22,244 bases of DNA from UBA1930 sp943371535 (GCA_943371535.1 CALRVE020000052.1:1-22244), one strand, 5' to 3'; positions 14,218-22,244 are shown, counted from the first letter of the stretch. A program made the numbers and translations. The notes: generated from the sequence alone by a model not told the origin.

Positions 14218-15582
14218 ATGAAACTTTGGCAAAAAGAAATTAGTTCCCCTTTAGGAGATAGGGGCAAAGAAGTAGAAACGTTCACAGTTGGTAAAGACCC
14301 TGAGTTTGATTTAATGCTTGCTCCTTTTGATGTTCTTGGAAATATAGCTCATGCTAAAATGTTGGCTACAATTGGCTTGTTAACAAATGAGGAGTCTGAA
14401 CTTTTGGTACATGAATTGAAGAACATTTACGCTATAACTCAACCCAATCACCACTCACCATTCACCATTCAACCTGGTGTAGAAGATGTGCATTCACAAG
14501 TAGAGTTTTTACTCACAGAAAAGCTCGGCGACATTGGCAAAAAAATACACTCCGCCCGTAGCAGAAATGATCAGGTTTTAGTTGATGTAAAATTATTTCT
14601 AAGAAATGAAATTGAAGAAATGGTGAATGCAATTCAACCTTTCTTTCAATTATTACAGCAACAAAGTGAAGCTTTTAAAAATCATTTATTACCCGGCTAT
14701 ACGCATTTGCAAATTGCTATGCCAAGTAGTTTTGGTTTATGGTTTGGTGCGTATGCAGAAAGTTTGGTAGATGATGTTACCACTTTACATGCAGCGTATC
14801 AAGTAGTCAATAAAAATCCATTGGGCAGTGCAGCAGGTTATGGTTCTTCTTTCCCTATCAATAGAACATTAACCACACAATTATTGGGCTTTGCCGATTT
14901 GAATTACAATGTGGTGTACGCCCAAATGGGCAGAGGTAAAGCTGAACGAATAACAGCCCAAGCTCTAGCCAACGTTGCTGATACTTTGAGCCGTTTAAGT
15001 ATGGATATGACTTTATACTTAAACCAAAACTTCGACTTTGTTTCTTTTCCAACAGAACTTACAACAGGCAGCAGTATTATGCCCCACAAAAAAAATCCTG
15101 ATGTATTTGAATTGATACGCAGCCATTGCAACAGAATTAAAGCATTGCCCAATGAAATTATGATGATGACCACCAATTTGCCAAGTGGTTATCACCGAGA
15201 TTTACAATTATTGAAAGAACATTTATTTCCAGCCTTTCAAACTTTGAAAGATTGTATCAACATGGCTGCATTAATGCTCAGCAATATTGCTGTAAAAGAA
15301 AATATTCTAGCCGATGAAAAGTATAAGTATTTATTTACAGTGGATGAAGTAAATAAATTAGTTATGCAAGGCGTACCGTTTAGAGATGCCTATAAAATTA
15401 TTGGTCAACAAGTGGAAGATGGAACTTTTACTCCTCCTCCTTTGGGGGAGGTTGGGAGGGGGCTTCACGAAGGCAGTATTGGCAATTTATGCACAGCAGA
15501 AATCAATACAATGATGCAACAAACTATCAGCAAATTTGAATTTGAAAAAGTGCATGCTGCAATTGATGCATTATTAAAATAG
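14218..15582 (+). CDS. argH: Argininosuccinate lyase
   Basis: ArgH splits argininosuccinate into arginine and fumarate, the last step of the pathway, as a cytosolic homotetramer of the fumarase/aspartase superfamily. The 454-residue protein has HSARSRNDQV (111-120), PGYTHLQIAMPS (159-170), PLGSAAGYGSSFPI (201-214) and the signature GSSIMPHKKNPDVFELIR (284-301) with its catalytic serine loop. Three repeat-derived segments interrupt it: SSPLGDRGKE (9-18, element B2), PNHHSPFTIQ (76-85, heptamer array H3) and TPPPLGEVGRGL (405-416, element A5, before HEGSIGNL). Fold-defining motifs are untouched, so activity is likely retained. ATG 14218 begins the typical MKLWQK opening. No terminator was seen directly after it. 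Confidence 0.95.
   Translation: MKLWQKEISSPLGDRGKEVETFTVGKDPEFDLMLAPFDVLGNIAHAKMLATIGLLTNEESELLVHELKNIYAITQPNHHSPFTIQPGVEDVHSQVEFLLTEKLGDIGKKIHSARSRNDQVLVDVKLFLRNEIEEMVNAIQPFFQLLQQQSEAFKNHLLPGYTHLQIAMPSSFGLWFGAYAESLVDDVTTLHAAYQVVNKNPLGSAAGYGSSFPINRTLTTQLLGFADLNYNVVYAQMGRGKAERITAQALANVADTLSRLSMDMTLYLNQNFDFVSFPTELTTGSSIMPHKKNPDVFELIRSHCNRIKALPNEIMMMTTNLPSGYHRDLQLLKEHLFPAFQTLKDCINMAALMLSNIAVKENILADEKYKYLFTVDEVNKLVMQGVPFRDAYKIIGQQVEDGTFTPPPLGEVGRGLHEGSIGNLCTAEINTMMQQTISKFEFEKVHAAIDALLK
14243..14265 (+). repeat. Type B palindromic element, copy B2 (5' end of argH)
   Basis: GTTCCCCTTTAGGAGATAGG plus GGC (14243-14265) is translated as SSPLGDRG at residues 9-16 of ArgH. Of the three forward frames through the element, one is closed by the first TAG and another by the second TAG. 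Both copies in the window lie in the single open frame. Relatives of ArgH go from MKLWQK almost directly to the VEKFTVGKD segment. Confidence 0.75.
14449..14469 (+). repeat. In-frame heptanucleotide array H3 in argH
   Basis: Three units, CACCACT, CACCATT and CACCATT, lie in a row with degenerate units on both sides (ACCCAAT before, CAACCTG after). They are translated as HHSPFTI in front of the conserved GVEDVHSQVE segment, at a position where homologues differ in length. The unit differs from H1 and H2 but has the same 7-base period. Confidence 0.65.
15431..15462 (+). repeat. Type A palindromic element, copy A5 (3' part of argH), diverged
   Basis: CTCCTCCTCCTTTGGGGGAG followed by GTTGGGAGGGGG is a diverged or alternative form of element A: the central CCTTTGG and the trailing GGGAGG are kept, while the arms carry extra C/G. 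It is translated in the same frame as A3 and A4, as TPPPLGEVGRGL, between the VEDGTF and HEGSIGNL segments of ArgH. Confidence 0.75.
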
Positions 15583-15650
15583 CATTATCTTTTGATTGTT
15601 ATTTGTTTTTATAGAATTTCATCTTAGTTTAATTTTTAAACACAATTTAT

Positions 15651-16157
15651 ATGCTCGAAAATTTATTAAATCTAGTTCAACAAAATTCTGGTGAGTCTAT
15701 CATTCAAAATCCAGCTATTCCAAATGAAAGAAATGACGAAGCGGTAGCATTAGCTTCCAATTCAATTTTTGACGGAATAAAAAATGCAGTTTCTAGTGGA
15801 AATATGAATGATGTATTAAGCATGTTTAATCAGAATAATACTTCCAACGAAAATCCAATAACTCAACATATTCAAGGAGGATTTATTCAAGACCTCGTTC
15901 AAAAAATAGGAATTGATTCATCTGCTGCATCAAGTATTGCCAGCAATTTGATTCCAACGGTATTGCAAAATTTAGTAAGCAAAACCAACGATCCAAATGA
16001 TAGTAGCTTCGATTTACAGTCGATTATTCAAAATGTTGGGGGTGGTAATTTCAACATTAAAAATATCATCAATAGCTTTTCTGGAAACAATAGTTCAAAT
16101 CAATCGGGAGGGTCGAATATTTTAGATAATGTTAAAGGGTTGTTTGGTAATTTGTAA
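15651..16157 (+). CDS. DUF937-like small protein
   Basis: The 168-residue, Asn/Ser/Gln-rich protein starts MLENLLNLVQQNSGESIIQN. It has two similar helical segments of the sort seen in DUF937/YidB-like proteins: AVALASNSIFDGIKNAVSSG near 32-51, and FIQDLVQKIGI followed by SSIASNLIPTVLQNLVSK in the middle. A glycine-rich C-terminus ends NILDNVKGLFGNL. There is no signal peptide or transmembrane segment. Function is unknown for the family. It lies 68 bp after argH in the same direction, but its composition and the terminator behind it suggest it is not part of arginine synthesis; a readthrough link is possible. Domain assignment tentative. Confidence 0.72.
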   Translation: MLENLLNLVQQNSGESIIQNPAIPNERNDEAVALASNSIFDGIKNAVSSGNMNDVLSMFNQNNTSNENPITQHIQGGFIQDLVQKIGIDSSAASSIASNLIPTVLQNLVSKTNDPNDSSFDLQSIIQNVGGGNFNIKNIINSFSGNNSSNQSGGSNILDNVKGLFGNL

Positions 16158-16200
16158 TACTTGAATTAACTATTCAAATTCAACAATACATCTGTTTTAT

Positions 16201-16244
16201 AATTTAAATTTCTATTGAATGTATTAATAGAAACTTAAATTTTT
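16201..16244 (+). terminator. AT-rich intrinsic terminator after DUF937-like gene
   Basis: Arms 16201-16216 and 16226-16241 pair at 15 of 16 positions (one A-C mismatch) around a 9-base loop, followed by T at 16240-16244. The stem is nearly all A-T, which is weak in energy per pair but long. It lies 44 bases after the stop. Confidence 0.6.
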
Positions 16245-16308
16245 ATTCCTCGGAAAACATACATCAATTATTTTCAATTTGCAATGTTTTTTATCCGATT
16301 TTTGAAGC

Positions 16309-19122
16309 ATGTTATTACGCTTGCAGTTAACTATTCTGTTGATTCTATTTTTTATTGGCTTACATGCTCAAACAGATACATCATTTTGGTTTGTTGCTCC
16401 AGAAGTTACTAGTGGTCATGCAGATAGGCCAATATTTTTACGATTCACCGCACTCAATCAAGATGCAGTTGTAACTATCACACAACCTGCTAATAATAAT
16501 TTTAATCCAACCGTATTAACTATTCCTGCAAATACTTCTCAGTCAATTGATTTAACATCTTCAATTGACATTATTGAAACAAAACCTGCAAACCAAGTTT
16601 TAAATACAGGTTTACTCATTAGAAGCACTGCCTTTATTACTGCATATTACGAGCAAGCATCGAATAACAATCCAGAAATTTTTGCTTTAAAAGGACGTAA
16701 TGCTTTGGGCAATCATTTTTTTATTCCTGCTCAAAACGTAATGAACAATGTTTTTCAAACCAATCCTCGTCCGTTCAATTCTTTTGATATTGTAGCAACC
16801 GAAGATGGTACTACAGTAACCATAACCCCAAGTGCCGATATTGATGGTCATGCTGCTGGCATTCCATTTAATATCACCTTAAATAGAGGGCAAACGTATT
16901 CTGCAACTGCAATAAGTAATCTGGCTGCAAATCATTTAATGGGTAGTGTAGTTGTTTCAAATAAACCCATTGCTATTACTATTAAAGACGATAGCATTAC
17001 AAGAGGTGGTGCAGCAACTTGCTCAGATTTAGGTGGCGACCAACTAGTGCCATTAACTTTAATTGGTACAAAATATATAACCTTACCAGGCTATTTAAGT
17101 AATCCACCTAACGACCCAACAGATGTTGTGTTTATTTTAGCTACTGAAAATAATACTTCGGTTACTGTAAACGGAACTGTTGTAGCTACTTTAAATATAG
17201 GAGAAACACATAGACAAAATTCTTTCAATGATGTATTTTATATAGAAACTAGTAAACCTGTTTATGTATTGCATTTATCTGGTTTTGGTTGCGAAGTTGG
17301 TCAAGCTCTTTTACCACAATTAGAGTGTTCAGGCTCAAGAACAGTAGGGTTTACACGTTCGGTAAACTCTCCTTTGTTTGTAAATATTTTAGTGCCAACA
17401 GGTGGCGAAAATAGTTTTACATTCAATGGAAATACAACAACTATTAATTCTACACAATTCAGCAATGTACCCCATACCAATGGTGCATGGAAGTATGCAA
17501 GAATACAACTGAGCACCAATGAAATGCCACAAGGTGCAACTTCTATTGTAAAAAATAGTGTAAAAGATTTTCACTTAAGTATCGTTCATGGCGATGTATT
17601 AACAGGCTGCCGATATGGTTATTTTTCTGATTATAATAGATTTGAAGCCAATAGCTTTAGCAATGCAACACCCATTAATCCAGGTTGTAATGGCGATACC
17701 CTAAAACTATATTGCGATGTTGGTGCTGCTGAAGGAATTATTTATAGTTGGACTGGGCCAAATGGTTTTTCTAGCACTATTCAAAATCCAATTATTCCAA
17801 ATATGCAGCCCAATATGGCTGGTGTTTATACAGTAGTTGCTACAAAGCCAGGTTGCACAACTATTACAAAATCTACAACTGTTGTTATAAATATTAAACC
17901 AGTTGTACAAACTACAACAGTGAATCCCGTTTGTGAAAAAAGTTCAATTAGTTTTAGTGCAACATCTGCAGGTGTTGGTGCAACCTATAATTGGATTGGG
18001 CCAAATGGCTTTAGCAGCAATTCACTAAGTAATAGTATTAACAACATTACACTTGCGTCAGGTGGAAATTATGTTTTAACAACAACAAAAGATGGTTGTA
18101 AAGATATAGATACAGTAAGCGTTGTAGTTAAAACTATTCCATCTGCACAAATAACAGCAGCCCCTTCTTTTTGTAGAGCATCTACAGCTGTATTAAATAA
18201 TAACAACAGTATAATCCCTGCAAACTATAGTTGGATTGGACCAAACAATTTTACAAGTTCAACACAAAATTTAAGCATCCCAAATTTTGGAAATGCACAA
18301 GTAGGAAAATATGTTTTAACAGTAACAGCCAATAGTTGTATAGCAAAAGATAGCGTTGTAGTTACAGTAAAAGAATCACCCAATGTACAGTTTAATGCAA
18401 TACCAAATATTTGCGATTCTGCTGCACCCATTCAATTAAACGCCATTGAAACAACAGGCATTGCAGGTACATTTACTTATACAGGTTCTGGAGTAAGTAC
18501 AATAGGATTATTCAATCCAGCACTTGCTGGCAATGGAACGAAAAATATTCAATACACATTTACTGCTAACAATGGTTGTATTGCTACTCAACAACAAAAT
18601 ATTACAGTTGTAGCTACACCAATTGTACAAACTGGTAACGATAAAACCATTATTCAAAATGCAACAACTGTATTAAATGCAAGCATTGTTGGTAACGCAT
18701 CTACCATTCTTTGGACTCCCAACTACAATTTAACAAGCAATTCAATTCTTAATCCAATTGCTCAACCATTAATTACAACAACGTATCGCATAGAAGTTAC
18801 TGGCAATAACGGTTGTACTGCTTTTGATACTATACAAATAAAAGTTATTCCAAGAGTAGAAATTCCCAACGTGTTTTCACCCAATGGCGATGGTATAAAT
18901 GATACTTGGTTAATTCCATCGCTTGTTGCTTTTCCTAACTGTGTTGTAGAAGTTTTTGATAGAGGAGGAAGAATAGTATTTTCTTCAAGAGGATATACTA
19001 CACCTTGGAATGGTACTTTGAATGGAAAACCATTACCAGTTGGAACCTACTACTATATTCTTCAGCCCAATGATGTAACTTATCCAAATGCTTTTAAAGG
19101 GTCTGTTACTATTTTACGATAA
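16309..19122 (+). CDS. Secreted IgGFc-binding/Ig-like protein with CHU_C (type IX) C-terminal domain
   Basis: The 937-residue protein has a signal peptide (LTILLILFFIGLHA, cleavage about residue 20) for Sec export. Its N-terminal part (about 25-445) resembles the IgGFc-binding N-terminal domain, with WFVAPEV, MGSVVVSNKPIAITIKDDS and GCEVGQALLPQLECSG (327-342). Three Ig-like modules of 70-80 residues follow, each with a W(T/I)GPN(G/N)F turn at 481-487, 562-568 and 642-648 and conserved cysteines. Two PKD-like modules fill about 690-845. The C-terminus IPNVFSPNGDGINDTWLIPS (852-871) to FKGSVTILR is the gliding-motility-associated CHU_C domain that directs cargo through the type IX system. It should therefore be a cell-surface or released adhesin-like protein. 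The ligand is unknown; the IgGFc name comes from the family, not from evidence of antibody binding. Start ATG 16309 gives the signal peptide directly. Confidence 0.9.
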   Translation: MLLRLQLTILLILFFIGLHAQTDTSFWFVAPEVTSGHADRPIFLRFTALNQDAVVTITQPANNNFNPTVLTIPANTSQSIDLTSSIDIIETKPANQVLNTGLLIRSTAFITAYYEQASNNNPEIFALKGRNALGNHFFIPAQNVMNNVFQTNPRPFNSFDIVATEDGTTVTITPSADIDGHAAGIPFNITLNRGQTYSATAISNLAANHLMGSVVVSNKPIAITIKDDSITRGGAATCSDLGGDQLVPLTLIGTKYITLPGYLSNPPNDPTDVVFILATENNTSVTVNGTVVATLNIGETHRQNSFNDVFYIETSKPVYVLHLSGFGCEVGQALLPQLECSGSRTVGFTRSVNSPLFVNILVPTGGENSFTFNGNTTTINSTQFSNVPHTNGAWKYARIQLSTNEMPQGATSIVKNSVKDFHLSIVHGDVLTGCRYGYFSDYNRFEANSFSNATPINPGCNGDTLKLYCDVGAAEGIIYSWTGPNGFSSTIQNPIIPNMQPNMAGVYTVVATKPGCTTITKSTTVVINIKPVVQTTTVNPVCEKSSISFSATSAGVGATYNWIGPNGFSSNSLSNSINNITLASGGNYVLTTTKDGCKDIDTVSVVVKTIPSAQITAAPSFCRASTAVLNNNNSIIPANYSWIGPNNFTSSTQNLSIPNFGNAQVGKYVLTVTANSCIAKDSVVVTVKESPNVQFNAIPNICDSAAPIQLNAIETTGIAGTFTYTGSGVSTIGLFNPALAGNGTKNIQYTFTANNGCIATQQQNITVVATPIVQTGNDKTIIQNATTVLNASIVGNASTILWTPNYNLTSNSILNPIAQPLITTTYRIEVTGNNGCTAFDTIQIKVIPRVEIPNVFSPNGDGINDTWLIPSLVAFPNCVVEVFDRGGRIVFSSRGYTTPWNGTLNGKPLPVGTYYYILQPNDVTYPNAFKGSVTILR

Positions 19123-19149
19123 AGATTATGTTTTATTGATAGTATCTGA

Positions 19150-19179
19150 ATGATGATTGAAAGATTGAGGAATCATCAT
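19150..19179. terminator. Weak hairpin after the CHU_C gene
   Basis: ATGATGATT (19150-19158) and AATCATCAT (19171-19179) pair perfectly over 9 bp around a 12-base loop. It lies 28 bases after the stop of the secreted protein, but no T-tract follows closely, so termination is uncertain. Confidence 0.35.
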
Positions 19180-19284
19180 ACTACTATAAGTTTCTTTATA
19201 AAATCTTTATACCTTACAATTTATCTTTACTAGTAAAAGTGAAATACATTGAAATTATTTGAAGCACTATATTACCAACAATGT

Positions 19285-20388
19285 ATGCTGCCGAAGCAGT
19301 TAAAAATATATTTACTGTTTTTTATACAGATGTTTCTTTCGATAAACAGTTTTGCTCAAAAAGATACAGCTATAGCAAAAAAACCTGTTGTTGAGATGAG
19401 TGGTTTTGTAGATATTTTTTATAGTTATGATTTCAATAAACCAAAAACAAATTATAGGCAAAGCTTTTTGTACAATCACAATCGGCACAATGAATTCAAT
19501 TTGAATTTAGGTTACTTAAAGGTTGCTGTAAATCATACAAAATACAGAGCCAATTTTGCTTTACATGGCGGAACATATTCAAACGATAATTATGCTGCAG
19601 AACCCCGAACGTTTCAAAATGTTTTTGAAGCCAATGCAGGTATTTCAATAAATAAAAAAAATACTTTGTGGGTAGATGCTGGCATATTTGCTTCTCATAT
19701 TGGCTTTGAAACTGCTGTATCTATTGATAATTGGACCTTAACACGTTCTTTATTAGCTGAAAATTCTCCTTATTATTTATCTGGAGCAAAACTAACTTTT
19801 ACTCCCAACAAACAATGGGAAATTGTTGCATTAATATGTAATGGTTGGCAACGAATTCAACGAGTACAAGAAAACTCATTGCCTTCATTTGGCACACAAA
19901 TTAAATTTTCGCCAACCGAAAATGCAATGTTTAACTGGAGTACTTTTATTGGAACAGATGATCCTGATTCTACCAGAAGAATGAGATTTTTCAACAATTT
20001 TTTCGGTCAGTTCCAAATAAATAAAAAGGTTAGTTTAATAGCAGGGTTTGATATTGGTTTACAACAGCAAAGAAAAAACAGCTCTCAGTATGAAGCATGG
20101 TTTAGTCCTATAATGATTGCAAAATATACCATTACCAAAAAATGGGCTACTGCTTTTCGTGCAGAATACTATCAAGATAAAACAGGCGTTTTAATTGCAA
20201 CCAAAACCATCAATGGATTTAATACAACTGGTTTTTCGTTAAACTTTGATTACTTACCAACACCTACTATTGCTTGTAGAATTGAGGGCAGATGGTTGAA
20301 CAGTAAAGACAAAATTTTTGAAAGAGGGAATCTTTTGACCAATAATAATGTTTTTGTTGCTACGTCAATAGCAATAAAATTTAATTAA
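19285..20388 (+). CDS. Outer-membrane beta-barrel protein (BBP2-like putative porin)
   Basis: The 367-residue reading begins with a good signal peptide (KIYLLFFIQMFLSINSFA, cleavage before QKD). The mature protein is made of alternating strands with aromatic ends, such as VEMSGFVDIFYSYDFN, EFNLNLGYLKVAV and TTGFSLNFDYLPTP, ending in VATSIAIKFN. This is the pattern of a 12-16-strand barrel, closest to the putative porin (BBP2) group of Bacteroidota. The substrate is unknown. ATG 19285 is preferred because it starts the signal peptide; a TTG at 19249 would put twelve non-hydrophobic residues in front. It is downstream of the secreted protein by 162 bp and convergent with pyrD across 46 bp. Confidence 0.82.
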   Translation: MLPKQLKIYLLFFIQMFLSINSFAQKDTAIAKKPVVEMSGFVDIFYSYDFNKPKTNYRQSFLYNHNRHNEFNLNLGYLKVAVNHTKYRANFALHGGTYSNDNYAAEPRTFQNVFEANAGISINKKNTLWVDAGIFASHIGFETAVSIDNWTLTRSLLAENSPYYLSGAKLTFTPNKQWEIVALICNGWQRIQRVQENSLPSFGTQIKFSPTENAMFNWSTFIGTDDPDSTRRMRFFNNFFGQFQINKKVSLIAGFDIGLQQQRKNSSQYEAWFSPIMIAKYTITKKWATAFRAEYYQDKTGVLIATKTINGFNTTGFSLNFDYLPTPTIACRIEGRWLNSKDKIFERGNLLTNNNVFVATSIAIKFN

Positions 20389-20434
20389 TTAATTCAAAAG
20401 AGTAAAGCAAAAGACAATTGTAGATTGCAATGAA

Positions 20435-21481
20435 TTAAATAAGCTCTGCACAAATATTTTTTGCAATAGACGGGCCCTCGTAAACAAACCCAGTCCATAC
20501 TTGTACTAAGCTTGCACCAGCATGTAGTTTTTCTTTAGCATCATTGCCTGTAAAAATTCCTCCACTGGCAATAATAGGAATTTGATGATTGGTTTGTTGT
20601 GCTAAATAAGTAACCACTTCAGTACTTCTTGAAGTAAGTGGCTTGCCACTTAATCCACCTGCACCAATTGCTTCTATTGAGTTTGTTGGCGTTTGCAAGT
20701 TGTCTCTACTAATAGTTGTATTGGTTGCTACTAAGCCACTCAATTTTACTTCAAAACTTAAAGCAACAATATCGTCTAACTGTTCTTTCGTTAAATCTGG
20801 AGCTATTTTTAGCAATAATGGTTTGGGATTTTTTTTGCCCTGATTAATGTTTTGTAAATGCCCTAAAATTTTAAGTAACGCATCTTTTTCTTGCAATGCT
20901 CTTAAGCCAGGTGTATTAGGGCTGCTTACATTTACTACAAAATAATCGGCATAATCAAAAAGTTCGGTAAAACAAATTTCATAATCTTTCCAAGCATCTT
21001 CATTAGCGGTAACTTTGTTCTTTCCAATATTTCCACCAACAATTAGTTTTTGATTGTTGCTTGCCGATATTCGATTATTCCAATTGGCTAAACGTTGTTG
21101 TACAGCTTGTACTCCTTCGTTATTAAAACCCATTCTGTTAATTAGGGCTTTATCTTTTGGTAAGCGAAACAATCGTGGTTGTTCATTGCCATCTTGGGGT
21201 TTTGGTGTTACTGTTCCAATTTCTACAAATCCAAAACCTAGGGCTTCGAGTTCGTTTAAATACAAAGCATTTTTATCGAAACCAGCACCTAAGCCAACTG
21301 GATTTTTAAAGGTTAAACCAAATACATTTTTTTCTAAATTTTTATGTTGAAAGGTAAATTGATTGCTGATGTTTTTTTTAATAAAATCTATACTGCAAGC
21401 CTGCTTTAAACAGTTCATTGAAAAATAATGTACTGCTTCGGGAGGAAAATTAAATAACAGATTTCTAATAATTGAATACAT
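20435..21481 (-). CDS. pyrD: Dihydroorotate dehydrogenase (quinone), class 2
   Basis: PyrD oxidises dihydroorotate to orotate, with electrons passed through FMN to the quinone pool, in pyrimidine synthesis. The 348-residue protein has the N-terminal helices (about 1-40) that attach class 2 enzymes to the inner membrane. These are followed by GLGAGFDKN (63-71), FGFVEIGTVTPKPQDGNEQP (83-102) and INRMGFNNEG (114-123), and by VNVSSPNTPGLR (183-194) with a serine base, the class 2 type rather than cysteine. GAGGLSGKPL and IIASGGIFTG bind the FMN phosphate near the C-terminus. It starts 17 bp after the deacetylase-like gene in the same direction, so the two are probably cotranscribed, though no functional link is evident. 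Confidence 0.95.
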   Translation of the reverse strand: MYSIIRNLLFNFPPEAVHYFSMNCLKQACSIDFIKKNISNQFTFQHKNLEKNVFGLTFKNPVGLGAGFDKNALYLNELEALGFGFVEIGTVTPKPQDGNEQPRLFRLPKDKALINRMGFNNEGVQAVQQRLANWNNRISASNNQKLIVGGNIGKNKVTANEDAWKDYEICFTELFDYADYFVVNVSSPNTPGLRALQEKDALLKILGHLQNINQGKKNPKPLLLKIAPDLTKEQLDDIVALSFEVKLSGLVATNTTISRDNLQTPTNSIEAIGAGGLSGKPLTSRSTEVVTYLAQQTNHQIPIIASGGIFTGNDAKEKLHAGASLVQVWTGFVYEGPSIAKNICAELI

Positions 21482-21498
21482 ACTTCTGTGGTTATGTT

Positions 21499-22244
21499 TT
21501 AAGTGGTACTAGCAAAATTAACCTTTAAAAATTGCTCATACATATTTCTCCATTCAATCCACAATGGCTGATGGGTTAAAAAATGATTGTGGAAAATAGT
21601 GATGAGTGTTCCGTTTACTTTTTTCACCACATCAAAATAAGATTGTAATTCATTGGCTGCTTCTTCAGCAGTAAATTTTTGTTCAAAAAAGCTATTGGCT
21701 TCCATAAAACAAAAGGGATGAATTTGCAAGTTGGTACTTTCTTCTTTTCCTAAATTATACCAATGAAAAGGTAACGTATAAGATGCTCTAAAACCATTAA
21801 TACTGCCATAACCCATGGAATAATCGTGTTGAATACCTTTCTGTATAAGCATTTCATACGTTAGAGGCAAGCTCATTTTAATATAATGTTGCCTACTATG
21901 TTCAATAGGTTGATGAATTATTTTTTTGAGTTGATTGATTTCATTCGCCAATATATTTTCATCGTTATTGCTTTGCCATGATGGATGAATACCTATTGTA
22001 TATTGTTCACCATGCTGAGCAATGAGTTGCGTCATGCCCTTTGTTTGTGGAGCAATATTTTTATCGTACCCTTTTCTTTTTTGTGCCAATAAGAAAAAAT
22101 AAATCGGTTGTAGATGATACTCTTTGTGCAGTTCATGCAACCAATCGTACACATCAAATGGATCTTTTTTTACCTGAGTTAATACTTGTAATCGTTCAGC
22201 AACAGCATCAATTTTTCCATTGATCAAATCTTTAAAAAATCCGC
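21499..22244 (-). CDS. Polysaccharide deacetylase-like protein, 5' end cut by window
   Basis: The frame is open to the right edge, so only the C-terminal about 248 residues are here. The visible part includes GFFKDLINGKIDAV, KKDPFDVYDWLHELHKEYHL, PIYFFLLAQKRKGYDKNIAP, TIGIHPSW and a terminal LITIFHNHFL. The latter two recall the HPSW/H-containing strands of the Bacteroidota group of polysaccharide deacetylase-like proteins. In those proteins an N-terminal region precedes a degenerate NodB-like barrel, and the full length is usually above 400 residues. The substrate is unknown and the key metal aspartate may lie outside the window. An in-frame TTG at 22227 is not the likely start because similarity continues beyond it. 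Confidence 0.75.
   Translation of the reverse strand, partial: GFFKDLINGKIDAVAERLQVLTQVKKDPFDVYDWLHELHKEYHLQPIYFFLLAQKRKGYDKNIAPQTKGMTQLIAQHGEQYTIGIHPSWQSNNDENILANEINQLKKIIHQPIEHSRQHYIKMSLPLTYEMLIQKGIQHDYSMGYGSINGFRASYTLPFHWYNLGKEESTNLQIHPFCFMEANSFFEQKFTAEEAANELQSYFDVVKKVNGTLITIFHNHFLTHQPLWIEWRNMYEQFLKVNFASTT

Noticed and set aside
11139..15462. CRISPR array or attenuator explanation for the repeats
   Set aside because: Copies are unevenly spaced, occur in both orientations and are mostly inside genes; there are no regular spacers and no leader peptide.

Overview
The window is AT-rich DNA from a member of the Bacteroidota, most likely a Chitinophagaceae-type genus (genus not determinable from sequence alone). 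The support is: a carrier protein ending in the gliding-motility/CHU_C type IX secretion domain; a Bacteroidota-type acylornithine transcarbamylase in place of a classical ArgF; an rsfS-ftsH-LUD gene string; few Shine-Dalgarno sites; and a good TAnnTTTG promoter element ahead of the thiolase gene.

Layout. 1-257 is a non-coding cluster of interspersed and palindromic repeats. 258-2045 holds a divergent pair, an SRPBCC ligand-binding protein (-) and a thiolase (+), closed by a strong terminator. 2104-4925 is a minus-strand run: biotin-protein ligase, a gamma-glutamylcyclotransferase-like protein, LpxH-like UDP-2,3-diacylglucosamine hydrolase, and an exported beta-propeller-like protein. 5150-8354 is a plus-strand run: ribosome silencing factor RsfS, the protease FtsH and a LUD-domain protein, closed by a terminator. 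8455-8871 is a small lipoprotein (-). After a 501-bp gap comes ribonuclease Y (9373-10938) with its terminator. 11162-15582 is an arginine-biosynthesis cluster: acylornithine transcarbamylase, acylglutamate kinase, M20 deacylase and argininosuccinate lyase. Then follow a DUF937-like protein, a large secreted IgGFc-binding/Ig-like/CHU_C protein, an outer-membrane beta-barrel protein, and on the minus strand dihydroorotate dehydrogenase (pyrD) behind a truncated polysaccharide-deacetylase-like gene that runs off the right edge.

The arginine genes work together. ArgB phosphorylates N-acylglutamate, the transcarbamylase makes N-acylcitrulline, the M20 enzyme removes the acyl group to give citrulline, and ArgH releases arginine from argininosuccinate. 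argC, argD and argG are not in the window. Val99 in the transcarbamylase, at the position that separates acetyl- from succinyl-ornithine enzymes, points to the succinylated pathway.

The most unusual feature is a swarm of short repeats confined to the arginine cluster. There are five copies of a GC-rich palindromic element (core CCCTCCTTTGGAGGG), two copies of a second palindrome (TCCCCTTTAGG type), three heptanucleotide tandem arrays and one CACAGAG repeat. Eight of these eleven lie inside reading frames and are translated as extra peptides in essential-looking enzymes without breaking the frame. In one heptamer array, only the units whose phase would create a TAA stop carry a T-to-C change. 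This looks like a coding-tolerated mobile palindrome system comparable in principle to the Rickettsia palindromic elements. I found no CRISPR array, tRNA, rRNA, transposase or prophage gene.
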